Assembly (NCBI RefSeq): GCF_000346465.2
Contig: NC_034010.1
Coordinates: 20,986,335-21,050,334 of the forward strand
Origin: Prunus persica
Lineage: Eukaryota; Streptophyta; Magnoliopsida; Rosales; Rosaceae
Direction of reading: 5' to 3'
Length of the DNA: 64,000 bases
Part shown: piece after piece, positions 1 through 11,005 of the stretch
Position numbering within the stretch: the first letter of the stretch is position 1
How the letters are laid out: every line of letters begins with the position of its first letter
Made by a program: the position numbers and the translations under genes
Notes under the pieces: generated by a model
What the model saw: the letters and a program-made list of their open reading frames with translations, nothing else
Told to the model about the DNA's origin: nothing
Database searches by the model: none

Positions 1-2930
1 TAACGATCTCGCATTAATTCTTAAATTGTGATTTTAACTTATGTGAAATCAACTTGTGTTATGTCCACTAGTCTCTCCACTTTCAATATTTTTCACCTTC
101 TTGGTGACAAGTAGCACTCACATTTTATCTTATTATCTCTTGTTCATTTCCTAATGCATGTCATGATCAAATCATTATATAATCTCAAGTGGTTTGTATT
201 AACGCACTTAAAACAAATGAAAAGTGCAATGGCCTTAACCTAATCTGCCGCCTTTGTAATTTCTTAAACACATGAAGTGACAGGTGTAAGCCAAGCTATG
301 TGCCTGTGAGTTGTCTGAATTATCCATTCACATGTTTCTCTTATTTCTTTTTATTTCTTTAATTTTTATTTTAATGCCAAGTGAAGGAACAATTGTTGGC
401 ATTATCAATATGGAACTTTTGACAACTCTTGCCAGCATAAAATGTGGTCAGGCTATGATGAACTGTATGTTGTCATTCTCCAGTTGTTCGGATTTGAATT
501 AGAAGTGTTTTCTATTATTTTGGTAGGTTTTGAAATTTTGAAGCATTCAATTTGTTAATTCAAATATGTTACATGAGATAATCATGATTTGCTATTAAAC
601 ATTTTGAAGCTCCAAAAAGGTGGCATCCATAGTCACATACGTGCGTCAGGAAGGAGGATGATAGCATCTATAAATTTTTTGATGAGTGGCATACTCCACA
701 AAAACATAGCGAAGCACACAAGGGGCAAGTTTGCTTCATTGGTTTTTTCACAGATGAACATACGCCACTCAGCCAAATACTAGTGGTCTGAGCATCTAGA
801 CAGAGGGTAGAGGCTCATATTGAACAAGCACTTAGATCGGAGTACGAAAGTCCAAGACACTAGAAGGCATACGATTGAGCAAATAAACATTCGTGACTCT
901 AATATGATTTTGGTTTCACGTGTGGCCAACTATGTAGTTGCCCTACATAAAGAGGCATATTAAAGAATATAAATCCTACAAATATTCCCACTAAATCTAA
1001 CCTGTAATTATCCATCTATAAATAAATAAAATAAAATAAAAACTAACGCCGCGACACTGCTTGTTGAAAAAGATGAACTAACTAATTAATCATGTCATTT
1101 TAATGCTACAGCACTAACTTAAATCCCAACTTATAGATATGAACACGTGGCAACTATTTTGCATGTGAGATTTTTTCTTTGATCCAATTAACTTCCCAAG
1201 AAAAAATTGTTCTCTGGGCCACTACTTTTGTGAGATGAAACAAATAAAAAACAACACGAAAAGGTTTCTTTAAATAAAGCAAAAGAAATGGCAGGTTGAT
1301 TCTTCTGCATGGCGTAGAGTACAATGTACAAGTAACTATCGTCATCTTGGGTCCAAGATAATGATAGCTTTCATTGACCGATGCTAACACTGATATATAT
1401 ATATATATAATTATTATTTTCAAATATATATTATATAGGATAAATATGTGGAGCTGAGTCAGCAAAACCTTGTGGATCAGGTGGCACTCATTATCATGCA
1501 CGCAACAGGGGAGAGAGAGAAGAAGAAGAAGAAGATCTCATCCATTAACATTGGCTGCCTCTGTCGGAGTAGTCAAAATGAAGATTGTGTGTGTTTGTTA
1601 GGTAATATTTCAGTCCCGCGGATGATAAAACACTGGCAAAGCAATATAAATTCATGTATGATTATGATTGTGATTAGACATAACTCATTTTAAGTTGTTT
1701 TTAAGCTGCTAAATATCTGACTATAATTGTGAATCATATTCAATTGTATAATCTAATCCACTAAACGAGTCGATGTTGATTAAAAATGAAATTTGAATGC
1801 ATAACTATGTGTGGGGTTGATGAATTTAGGCCGCTCATTTTTTTTGTGCTTCATAACCAGGGAGTACTGTATTGGAGATATTATTCGATCGAAAGGTACA
1901 ACTTTGGGTTACAGCTAGAAGGATGTGACCCATATATAATTGCAGGAGGTATATGTTAGGCATGAAAATATGATTTTGTTGGTGAACCATTGTATCTTTT
2001 TGCGTTTTGTCAATTTGAGCATAAAATACAAGGGAATACTAAACACCAGCGAACCCCACAAGAGAACTGAAAAAGAAAAACCAAAAGGTGGTGGGGGGAA
2101 CTGATGATCACAAATCAAGACCAGGGTTAGGTTAACTTAGGAGGAACAAGTTGGCTTCCAAATGTGGAGCACCCTAATTATGATAGTGTTTGGGGCCAAG
2201 GGTGATGGGATTAATTGAAGCTTCTTGCATTTGCAACCAAGGGGGCATAGGGTGATGATGGGATCATTTTTCATCACTACAAGTCATTTTATGTATATTT
2301 GGATACATTTAATAGAAGAATCAAGTTATAACAGAGATTATTTATTCAATATGTCATCGATGTAATCATTGTCAGTAATAAAATGTACTATATATTATTG
2401 ATACAGTTTTTTTTTTTTATAGTAAATGTAAAGAACATACATTCTGCACAAAGAAATTTTTTTTATGTTTTTTAGCACAAGTAATTAGGGGAGGGGGTTT
2501 GTAGGTGTCTAAGGATTGCTAGTCTCTACCCACATAAATGGAGGTGTAAAAGTTCAACCAACTAAGTTATATCATACTTCATACACATAGAATTTTTGTT
2601 CAAATAAATTACGGGCATTGCTCATGTGATATTATATATGAGAGGCCCAAGACCAAAGCAAACCTGGGTGGATCGGTCCTTGAGCAAGCCTTCAAGCTGC
2701 ATCTCTCTCCCAAGGTCTATTTTTTCAGTTCAGCTCTCTAAATAATATGGGATTGTTGCTATTTTGAGCCCATAAGAGTCATACGGCCTTTTTGTCCCTC
2801 TCTATACGATTGTGGGAAGCTTCTATAATGAGGAGCTATGTTGAGGGATTACAATGAAAACCCTCTTATTATAACCCCTCATTCTAACCTCAATGTACAA
2901 TTGTATTGCGTCTATGGCCACCTAATTTCT
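1..2930. other. intergenic, no gene recognised
   Basis: AT-rich spacer. Reading frames on both strands are short and show no family resemblance or plausible splice partners. A (TA)n microsatellite sits near 1391-1410 and a short A/T-tract region near 2408-2465. A short inverted pair (AATGAGG / CCTCATT) lies near 2827-2884. It may hold old transposon debris or a non-coding transcript, but nothing can be named from sequence alone. Confidence 0.6.
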
Positions 2931-2944
2931 TCGGACACTTGTGT

Positions 2945-3051
2945 CGAAGTCCCAAAATTATAAGATTTATTTACTCACTCGTGTCTATGGCCACCTACTG
3001 TAGTCTGTGTATACATAACAAGTTAGTCACTTATGATGTAGCTCTATAAAT
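2945..3051. repeat. dispersed direct repeat, copy 1 (partner at 6859)
   Basis: Starts with GAAGTCCCAAAATTATAAGA and continues through a shared stretch around GGCCACCTA and TGTAGCTCT. The same succession occurs in the same orientation at 6859-6983, about 3.9 kb away, with scattered differences. The pair brackets the repeat-rich block of 3.1-6.85 kb. No coding content is visible. It could be part of an older element or a segmental duplication. Confidence 0.65.
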
Positions 3052-3128
3052 AGAATATTTTAAAAGTATAGTGGAGCGGTTATATTTTAAATAGTATAAT
3101 CACGATTTCTCTTTTTTAATTACTTTAA

Positions 3129-3838
3129 TTAGTTGTTATGTTTTAATTATTATTCTCTAGGTAAATAATAATTAAATAATAACTACTAATTTAAGTAATT
3201 AAAAAAATAGAAAACTACATTATGATATTTATAGGGAATAGCCGCCCGGCTATACGTTTGAAATATGCAATTTATAGGGTATAGCCGGGCGGCTATACTT
3301 TCGTAAATTCTGCTTACAAAGTACAGCCGCGCATCTGTACTATTGAAATATTCTATTTGTAACTATACTTCTAAAACATTCTAGATATAGCCGATCGGCT
3401 GTACTATTAAAATATTCTAATTGTAGGGTATAGCCCCACGGCTATACGTTTAAAACATTCTATTTGCGGAGTATAGCCGAGCGGCTATATCTTTGAAATA
3501 TTCTAAACTTTAAAGATATTTTCCACATTGAACCAACAATAAAAATATGAATTTATATTTGCCGGATTAGAACTTTCTTGAAGAAATGTCATCGGAAGAG
3601 GTTTCTTTTAAAAATAAATATAAACTTAGTATCCTTATGCAATAGTTTTTTTTTTTTTTTTTTTAAAAACTTTCTTTTTATAAATTAAATCATATCTTAG
3701 CCTTATTTAGTTACTTTCATTAGTTATTATATTTTAATTATTGTTTTCTTAGTGAATAATTAGTACTTAATATTTTAATTAACTTCACAAATTATAATAC
3801 TTAATAAATAGTAATTAATTTATTTTTATTTAAAAAAT
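3129..3838. repeat. ~0.7-kb duplicated block, copy 1
   Basis: This block and the next one (3839-~5040) are tandem relatives. Shared landmarks include CTCTAGGTAAATAATAATTA (3155 and 3858), TAAAGATATT (3511 and 4181), a GAAGAGGTTTCTTTTAAAAA stretch (~3596 and ~4266), and a TTAACTTCACAAATTAT stretch (~3778 and ~4980). Inside lies a palindrome array (3238-3489). No open reading frame of note is present. The repeat family is not recognised. Confidence 0.75.
3238..3489. repeat. tandem array of hyphenated palindromes, array 1
   Basis: Six cores of the form TATAGCCG-N(2)-CGGCTATA start at about 3238, 3280, 3321, 3386, 3429 and 3472. Most spacings are 41-43 bp. The one 65-bp gap contains a partial unit whose core is damaged. 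Spacers share a TTGAAATATTCTATTTG-like sequence. The central bases differ between cores (for example GG, AT, GA). Each core could form a GC-clamped hairpin in RNA or a cruciform in DNA. I do not recognise this as a named satellite. Confidence 0.8.
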
Positions 3839-3938
3839 AATTTACATACTAATTATTCTCTAGGTAAATAATAATTAAAACATAACTACTAATTAAAGTC
3901 ATTAAAAAAGAGAAAACCATATCATGATATTTATAGGG

Positions 3939-4160
3939 TATAGTCGCCTGGCTCTACTTTTTAAGTGTGCAATCTACACAGTATCGCCGCACTACTATAC
4001 TGTTGTAAAATTCTACTTACAAAGTACAAACTGTTGAAAAAATCTATTTAGAGCGTATAGCCGCACGGCTATACTACTGAAATATTCTATTTGTAGAGTA
4101 TAGCCGCGCCTCGATACTTGTAAAACATTCTATTTATGGAGTATAGCCTCGCGGCTATAC
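3939..4160. repeat. tandem array of hyphenated palindromes, array 2
   Basis: Five cores start at about 3939, 3981, 4056, 4099 and 4141, spaced 42-43 bp apart. The exception is one 74-bp gap holding a unit that has lost its core. The array has one fewer intact core than array 1. Several cores here are more decayed than in array 1; for example, the core at 3981 no longer pairs well. Confidence 0.75.
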
Positions 4161-4391
4161 ATTTGAAATATTCTATGCTTTAAAGATATTTTCTGCATTG
4201 AACCGACAATAAAAATATAAATTTATATTTGCTAGATTAGACATTTCGTGAAGAAATTTTATCAGAAGAGGTTTCTTTTAAAAATAAATATAAGTAGTAT
4301 CCTTATGCCAATAGACTTTTTTTTTTAATGAAAAACTTTCTTTTTATTAATTAAATCATATCTTAGTCTTGTTTAATTACTTTCATTAGTT

Positions 4392-4928
4392 TATAGCTTC
4401 TCTGCATGCGCTTCTGCACCTACGAGAGGTTTTTTTTTAAAAAAATTAAATTTATTTTAGAATTAAAAAAAAAGAAAAAGATAATGGGTAATTGTGTTCC
4501 ATAAAAATAGGATTCATTATTTGATTTTTTTTTAATTGTAATTTTTTTAAATATGAAAAAGTGTGAATTTACCATATTGTCCTATTTTAATTAATAATTT
4601 GAATTCTTAATGTTTGCATTAACCAAAGACATTTTATGGTATTTTGAATGTTTCACCATTCTTTGCCTTTGCTTTATATATACTAGTCTCTCTGCACGCG
4701 TTTCCATGCTTGCGAGAGGCATTTTTTTTTAGAATTAAAAAGTGTTCCATAAAAATAGGATCCATTATTATTTTTTTAATTTTAATTTTTTTAAAGTGTG
4801 AATTTACCATATTATCCTCATTTAATTAATAAGTTTAATTCTTAATGTTTGCATTAACCAATGATATTTTCTGGTATTTTAAATGTTTCACCATTCTCTG
4901 CCTTTTGTTTTATATATATATAGATATA
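4392..4928. mobile_element. inserted element made of two ~290-bp direct copies
   Basis: Two direct copies begin at about 4394 and 4684. Each starts with a CTCTGCAnGCG...TGCGAGAG imperfect inverted motif, followed by a T-run, a GTTCCATAAAAATAGGA stretch, GTGTGAATTTACCATATT, and CTTAATGTTTGCATTAACCA. The pair interrupts copy 2 of the surrounding duplicated block. No coding potential is seen. The class is undetermined, and I did not find clean target-site duplications. Confidence 0.5.
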
Positions 4929-5159
4929 TATTATATTCTAATTATTATTTCTTGAGTGAATAATTAGTATTAAATATTTTAATTAACTTCACAAATTATA
5001 TTACTTAATAAATAGTAATTAATTTTTTAAAATATTTTTCTTTACCAAAAAAAGCTTTAATTATTTTGAACAACTACAATGGAAAATATTTTGTTGATCA
5101 AATTAATAAGAGTTGCATGTTTATGTTAAAAGGGGAACCCCAATATGCCTTAGTGTTTT

Positions 5160-5297
5160 AATCAATTAAACGGGCTGGGCTTTAGACATCTAAGCCCAAG
5201 CCTAGCCCACTAAATATCAAGCCGGGCCGGGTTTTTTTCGATGGGTCGGGCTGGTCCCCATTGGCCCACGGGCCCGTGGGCCAAATGATGACCCCTA
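5160..5297. mobile_element. hAT-like terminal fragment rich in GGGCC
   Basis: The stretch is full of GGGCTGGGC, GCCGGGCCGGG and GGCCCACGGGCCC motifs. It ends in ATGACCCCTA, whose reverse complement TAGGGGTCAT resembles the terminus of plant hAT elements. Subterminal GGGCC clusters are typical of that superfamily. A matching left end was not found, so this is called a fragment. Confidence 0.4.
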
Positions 5298-5346
5298 TTT
5301 AAGAGTGCTGCTTACATGAATACGGTTTGTCGCCTCTCAACTCGTG

Positions 5347-5537
5347 CTAAACAACCCTCTCTCCTCCTTTCGCACCAATGGGCCCTACATAAAGATGTAA
5401 AAATGGATGTAAATGTAGCAGTTTTTTAACATTTAGCGGTGATGTTCTACTTTTACATCCCTTCATTGCAGCTAATTTTGACAACACAAGATGCAAAAGA
5501 GCTTTACATCCTCTTTTACACCCTCTTGGTGATGCTC
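5347..5537. mobile_element. partial MITE copy abutting the next element
   Basis: This stretch shares its right end (GATGCTC) and internal motifs (GGGCCCTACATAA, GATGTAAAAA, TTTACATCC) with the right half of the 5541-6852 element. Copies of the family therefore appear to be back to back with only TAA between them. The left end is not clear. Confidence 0.5.
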
Positions 5538-5540
5538 TAA

Positions 5541-6852
5541 GAGCATCCATAGTTTTTTTGGGGAGTTTTTTTTTTTTTGGGGGGGGGAGTGTATTTTCGG
5601 GGGTGTAAAGTTACTTTTACATTCCCTTTACACCTCCGGATGTTGTAAATGTAGTTTTTGCTCCAATGAAAAATATGTAAATCTAATGATTTTGCTCACT
5701 TTTGTCTAAAGGTGTCAAACCAGGCGTGCTGAGCCTGCCCGTCCCATTTAAACTCGTGCTTTTAACATTTTCGTGTCAGACCAGCCCGTCTCATTTAATT
5801 TATCGGGCCTTGTCGTGTCGGCCCATTTAGTAAAATCATTGATCCCTGCCTAGTCCAAAGCCCATATCTACATTGAAACGGGCCGGGCTGGGCTCTTGCC
5901 GTTCCCCTGCTCATGCTCGTGCCATACTCGGGCCCAAGAACCAACCCATTTAATTTGAATTTTTTTCACATGATTTTTTTTCCACTAGATAATTCAAATT
6001 ATAAACATTAAAAATATAATTAGAGGTAGGAAATGATGAACTATTTGAAAACATTAATCAACAAACATCCAAACAATATGAAAGGGCGGAGGGCAAAAAG
6101 TGTCCAACTCCACAAAGTCCACTTCAACTTTTCATCTTTAAACAACTTATTATTTTATATGTGAAGAAATATCTTGCTCTGATTATAAGATAAATGTATA
6201 TGTCATATATACTGATTAGATATCAAGTCCAATGCTGTTTCATTAATTTGTAGTTGATATGTTTAATTAATTAAGGACCCAAGTAATTTCCTTAAAATGA
6301 AAGACATCAAATATATGTTTATGGCTATTTAAAATAAAAAAATAAAAAACCATATAAACAATGAAATTAGATGTCAAATTATTGCATTTTGACTTTTGAG
6401 AAGGAAAAAAAAAAGTTAAGTGGATCATGCTTGAAGCGGGCTTGGGCTTGGGCCATGCTTGAAGCAGGCTCGAGCTATGGGCCGGCCCGATCCATTGGAC
6501 CTCATTTTTTTATTCCGGCCTGGCCTAAGTTTTCATGTCGTGCCGAGTACGGTCCATTAATATTCGTGCTCGTGCCGTGCCGTGCTTCATTTAAACGGGC
6601 TGGGCTCATGCCGTGTTAGGCTGACCTGTCCCGTTTGACACCTCTACTTTTGTCCACCTTTTCTCACTTTTTCTTTTGTAGGCCCTACCTGCAAGAGATG
6701 TAAAAAAGGATGTACATGTGCATCTAAATTTCCATCTTACGATTGTGATGCAAATATACAATCATTTACACCTCCCCATTGCATGTGATTCAGATCACAA
6801 ATGGTGTATATTTAACATACACCTCATTATACAACCTCCTCTGAAGATGCTC
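5541..6852. mobile_element. MITE with GAGCATC ends, split by a hAT-like insertion
   Basis: The left end is GAGCATC (5541-5547) and the right end is GATGCTC (6846-6852), a perfect 7-bp inverted repeat. Including the flanking TAA and TTA gives 10 bp. Removing the nested 5707-6646 element and one copy of its target duplication leaves about 364 bp, a normal MITE size. The GAGCATC-type ends are like those of many PIF/Harbinger-related plant MITEs, but the class is an inference. Confidence 0.6.
5707..6646. mobile_element. non-autonomous hAT-like element, 940 bp
   Basis: The left terminus TAAAGGTGTCAAAC (5707-5720) and the right terminus (6633-6646, reverse complement TAGAGGTGTCAAAC) match at 13 of 14 bases. 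The element is flanked by a perfect 8-bp duplication, CTTTTGTC (5699-5706 and 6647-6654). Subterminal regions are dense in GGGC/GCCC motifs. An 8-bp target duplication, TA..TA ends and GGGCC subterminal repeats are the signature of plant hAT elements. No transposase reading frame is present, so it would need a transposase supplied in trans. Confidence 0.88.
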
Positions 6853-6858
6853 TTATTT

Positions 6859-6983
6859 TGAAGTCCCAAAATTATAAGAGTTATTTACTCACTCCTGTCT
6901 GTGGCCACCTATTGTAGTATGTGTATGCACACAATGTTAAGTTATTTACTCACACGAAGTTAACCATTTATGGTGTAGCTCTT
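6859..6983. repeat. dispersed direct repeat, copy 2 (partner at 2945)
   Basis: Same orientation and order of motifs as 2945-3051. It starts four bases beyond the TTA that follows the GATGCTC end of the interrupted MITE. An extra TTATTTACTCACAC-like segment makes it slightly longer than copy 1. Confidence 0.65.
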
Positions 6984-9964
6984 TAATGGATAAAAACATT
7001 CTTTCTCTATTAAAGGCAATATCATTGTTAATAACATGTCCATAACAAAATGTACCGACATGTTACAAATACAAAATGTGTCATTTAACAAAACACGAAC
7101 TTCCCTGCACAAAGAATTTCTTACTTACGAGGAGCTTACTTTACTTGGCATGAGAATTGTAAGGCATGATTTTTTTTTCTTCTTTTTTTGTCAAAATTGT
7201 ATGGTATATTTATCAACGTTAGGAATTCATTGGCCCGTTTGAATTTGGATTGGGACATGGACTTGCCTGCCTTTCAATATGCTAATGTAGTGCGACACAG
7301 CAACAACAGGCATGAGTCATTTTAAGGTTCTAATCTCTTAATCGTTGAATCAAACTAATCAATTTAATTCAACGGTTAATCAATTTATTCCAACAGCTAA
7401 AAAATAAAGTCTCATCTAAAGGCCTTAAATAAGACCCTAACTATAGAATTATTGCAACGGGCAAATGAATGTTGTATTTTCATTTTCAAGCATGCAGTCT
7501 CATGGCCTGCAAGCTGTATATTAGTTGAAATGGAATTTCCGACTGTTATTTACTTAAAAGGGAAATTTGGTAACCAGCTCCATTAGGAGTGGGTCACCTG
7601 CTGCCATGGCTGTTACCATGAAATCCAACTCACCATGGATGGGATGGCTGAGACTTGTACAGAAAAAGTTCGAAAAAATATATATTTTTTTTTGGTCATA
7701 AGAGTTCGAAAACATTGAACATGCAAATCCACTAATATTGCCATGAAAAAACATATATAGGCACCCACCCTTTTAAGTGTGTTGTTATACGAACTGATCC
7801 TCTATGCGGCTTTCTAGCTTGTGCTACTTTCCAAAGTGTTTGGTGGCTTGGATTTAAGACAATATTGGGTGGGCTAATGGCCAAAAAATGCATATAAACA
7901 GAAATCCCCCAAAGATTTGGGATTGAGAATACTAATTCAATAATATTTTGATCTTACTAATCTTGCTCTTGTACAATTGTTAGTTTAAATTATAAGAGAA
8001 AAGGGGTACAAACACTACTAAAGTACTATAAGGTTCGAACATGAGATCACAAATCCTTTTTCACTCTGCAAGATCCTGTTGTTCCCTTATGCCATTGTCG
8101 GAAAAAAAGAAGAAGTTAAATTCCAGATCTTTATAGATTAGCACATGATAATTGCCCGTACCCACATTAGCAAGTTCAGAGGTTGGTAAGTCCAGGGCCC
8201 AATCTCAACCTAAATGGGACCTTAAAATGGGCGATACTACTAGAATAGAAATAGACTATGGTCTATAGCCCAAAAATAAATCTATGTTATAGATAGAGTA
8301 GGTTAGGTGGTATGTGGAAAATAAAAGATACATCAATGAAAATGACTGTACAGCCTACGATCGCTCTCTGAGTTTTTGCCAACAAATATGGGGGTTATCA
8401 GTTCCTATATGTCTCCATGTTTTTAAAATGTTGAGAGTGATCGATATATTTCTTCTGCTTCTTAATTTGGGACTTACAATATATCGACAGAATCATTCAC
8501 GCGTGTTTACGAGCGATTCAACTTAGCAATTTTCTATGTATAGTTTACTATGAACTCTTCTGGCTAGCTGTTTTGATATAATATAGTGATGTTGGTAGTT
8601 CACCAAAGCAGAAATTGCATCTAAAATGGAAGCTAGAAAGTTGTCGAAGGGTTGCAGTCTTAATCATGGATTAATAAACTAATAATTTAAAAAGTAAGTA
8701 GATCACTGTAAACATAAGATTAATTTATGGAAATACACCCCAAGCTAGCCTAAAACCCTCCCCTAGATGCTGCTTCTCCTGCAGCTAATCGTATGATTAT
8801 TTATGCCAGAAAGAAACTATATATACAGCTGGTACATGAACATTTGATTACTGTGACTATATATTAAAAATACCATTACAATTCATGAGACTGGGACATG
8901 TATATGTTTCTCCCCAGATATAGCTCCACTATCAAATAATATGGACAACGGATCAAAGCTTACCTGGTAAGTAATGAGCACCCGTATAATCGTATTAGTT
9001 TATAGGGAATGCTAGTTACCTTTCCTTTGCTATAAACTTATTTATTCTTTTTGTCATTTTATAATGTATAATTTCAATCATCAAATCAGGTTGCAGAACG
9101 GAGAAAACAACATTTTAATTCTTTACTTATCAAACATATTTTAATTGAAGTTTCCTTGCTTATGCTTTCCAATCTTCCCTCCCTTAGTTGTGGCTATATG
9201 CACGTAATTTTATACTCATATGCACATGATTGAGCGTTGACAAAGTTACATTATTTATAAATAAATAAAAAATCCAATTTTGCTTTTGCTGGTGACAAAT
9301 ATTCTCCATCATCTCGGATTTGAGAGCTATGCCAATTGGCAAGAAAATTTCTACCTGTATTAGTTTATGAGGAATGCCAGTTACCTTTCAACTTCTACGT
9401 ATTTTTTTATTCCTAACAATGCCAATTGGCAAGGAAGTCTCTAATTTTGGTAAGCAAGGTTTCATACTATGAAGACGGAAACTTGGTGAATGCATCTATA
9501 TTATGTAAAATTGTACGGGCAGTTGTGGCACATGGGGATGTATGAGAAAGTCATAATTGGGAGAGAAAGATGCATTTTTAAAACACTTAGGTTCAAAGTC
9601 AAATTTCACCAATATTTAGTAAGTTGTAACTACTCTTTTGAGATTTTGTGCAATCTAATTACCTAACCTGCTACCATGCAACTCTACAAATTTCAGACCA
9701 CTCCAAATACCAATTGAATCAAGAAATTTTAACCCCTTGAGCAATAAAAAAGCACTGATAGTTTCCAGCTTAAATTAAGCAGAATTTAAGCTTTTCAGTC
9801 AAGTTTTTTTATTTATAAAATTATGTGGGTTTGTCCAAAATTTGAAGAAATTATATATGGGACAATGAAGTGGAAGATGTGACTAGGATGAGGCCAAAAA
9901 ATTGCAAAATCCAAAACCCAGAATGCATATGTTGCTGGATAAGGTTGTTAATATATAAAATAGT

Positions 9965-10310
9965 CCCCTTTATTGAGGGATAATTCGAATAATTTTATTT
10001 GAGGGACACTTTTTAAGGTTCCTTATAATTTTTTTTTTCAACATCCAAGTCATCTAGTTTTTAAGTCTACATTCATAGATCATCTTTGCAAAAAATTAGA
10101 AAAATCGAAAACCGTTTCGATATCCAATTATGTCCTACAAAATCTATGAATACGATGTTTTAAGAAAGTACTAAAATTTCAATTGAGCGGTCAAATGATA
10201 TCAGATTTAAGTGATTTCTTATAAAGATGATTTTTGAATGATTATCTAAAAAATATACAATTTAAATTAGTAAAATACAATGCGAAATAAGCCCTACAAG
10301 GATGTCCTGG
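9965..10310. mobile_element. MITE-like repeat with ATTGAGGGA end, truncated copy
   Basis: This is a copy of the element at 23847-24203. It shares the ATTGAGGGA start (9972), ATTCATAGATCAT, TCCAATTAT-TCCTACAAAATC, AAGAAAGTACTAAAATTTCAAT, and CCTACAAGGATGTCC near the end. The 3' terminal inverted repeat seen in the other copy is missing, so this copy is decayed or 3'-truncated. Confidence 0.7.
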
Positions 10311-10978
10311 CATTTTCAAAGAGGCCAGGGGTTAGAGAAGTTAGAAGGTATACCCGAAAACACAGCAGTTTAGCATCCAATGAAATTAAAGAAAGTGAGT
10401 GGTTACAAAGAATGGTGGGGGACTAAATCGTCCACTCATTGCTTGGCACTATCAGTTTACCCATCCATCGTTCGCTTGTTATGGGTACTTGCGAATCGTG
10501 AAACCCATGCTGCGTATGAAAGGGGACCATGCTGCCTATGAAAGGGGAATGACAACAACAATTTCAAACTTGAGATTCCTTCAAATTCTCGAGAAGAAAA
10601 ATATAACTAAATCAATAACTGGTTTATTATAGGGAGCTATAACAACTAAATATATTTTTAAACCTCGAAACTAATTTTGATGATATTAAGTTTAGCATTC
10701 TACTTTTCAATTAACATATGATTACTGATCGAATACAAAATCTTATATGTAGTGATAACATTATTAATCATTTGAGCTACAAGGACGCGTATCGATTGAG
10801 GCGCTAGAAGGGGCTACTGCCCCACACTCAACAAGTTGACTCTATGTTTATTTTTGCCCCAAAACTAATCTAAGGTGGAAGGCTAAACAACTAAGTTTTG
10901 GGGAGGAGAGAGCAAGTGTTTCTTGAAATGCACCAAAGGCCAGGCAAGAAAGCAATTTGTAATTCAACGGTGTGGACT

Positions 10979-11005
10979 TAATATATATATATATATATAT
11001 ATATA
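10979..11005. repeat. (AT)n microsatellite
   Basis: An uninterrupted run of about a dozen AT dinucleotides. It is likely length-variable between individuals. Confidence 0.9.

Larger units (their letters stand above)
3839..5040. repeat. ~0.7-kb duplicated block, copy 2, interrupted by an insertion
   Basis: Second copy of the 3129-3838 block. It runs in parallel with copy 1 up to TTACTTTCATTAG near 4379-4391. The match then stops and resumes near 4929 with a segment that in copy 1 follows immediately (compare 3713-3825 with 4929-5025). The 4392-4928 segment is therefore most simply an insertion. No gene is visible. Confidence 0.65.

Noticed and set aside
311..783. Two small plus-strand frames near the left edge
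   Set aside because: Short, low-complexity and hydrophobic or basic, with no recognised domain and no splice partners.
3238..4160. Regularly spaced palindromes as a CRISPR array
   Set aside because: This is plant nuclear DNA. The spacers are themselves repetitive and the palindromes vary, the reverse of a CRISPR array.
2945..6983. A complete LTR retrotransposon bounded by the direct repeats
   Set aside because: The repeats are only ~110-125 bp, no TG..CA ends, primer-binding site or gag/pol reading frames were seen, and the interior is explained by smaller elements.
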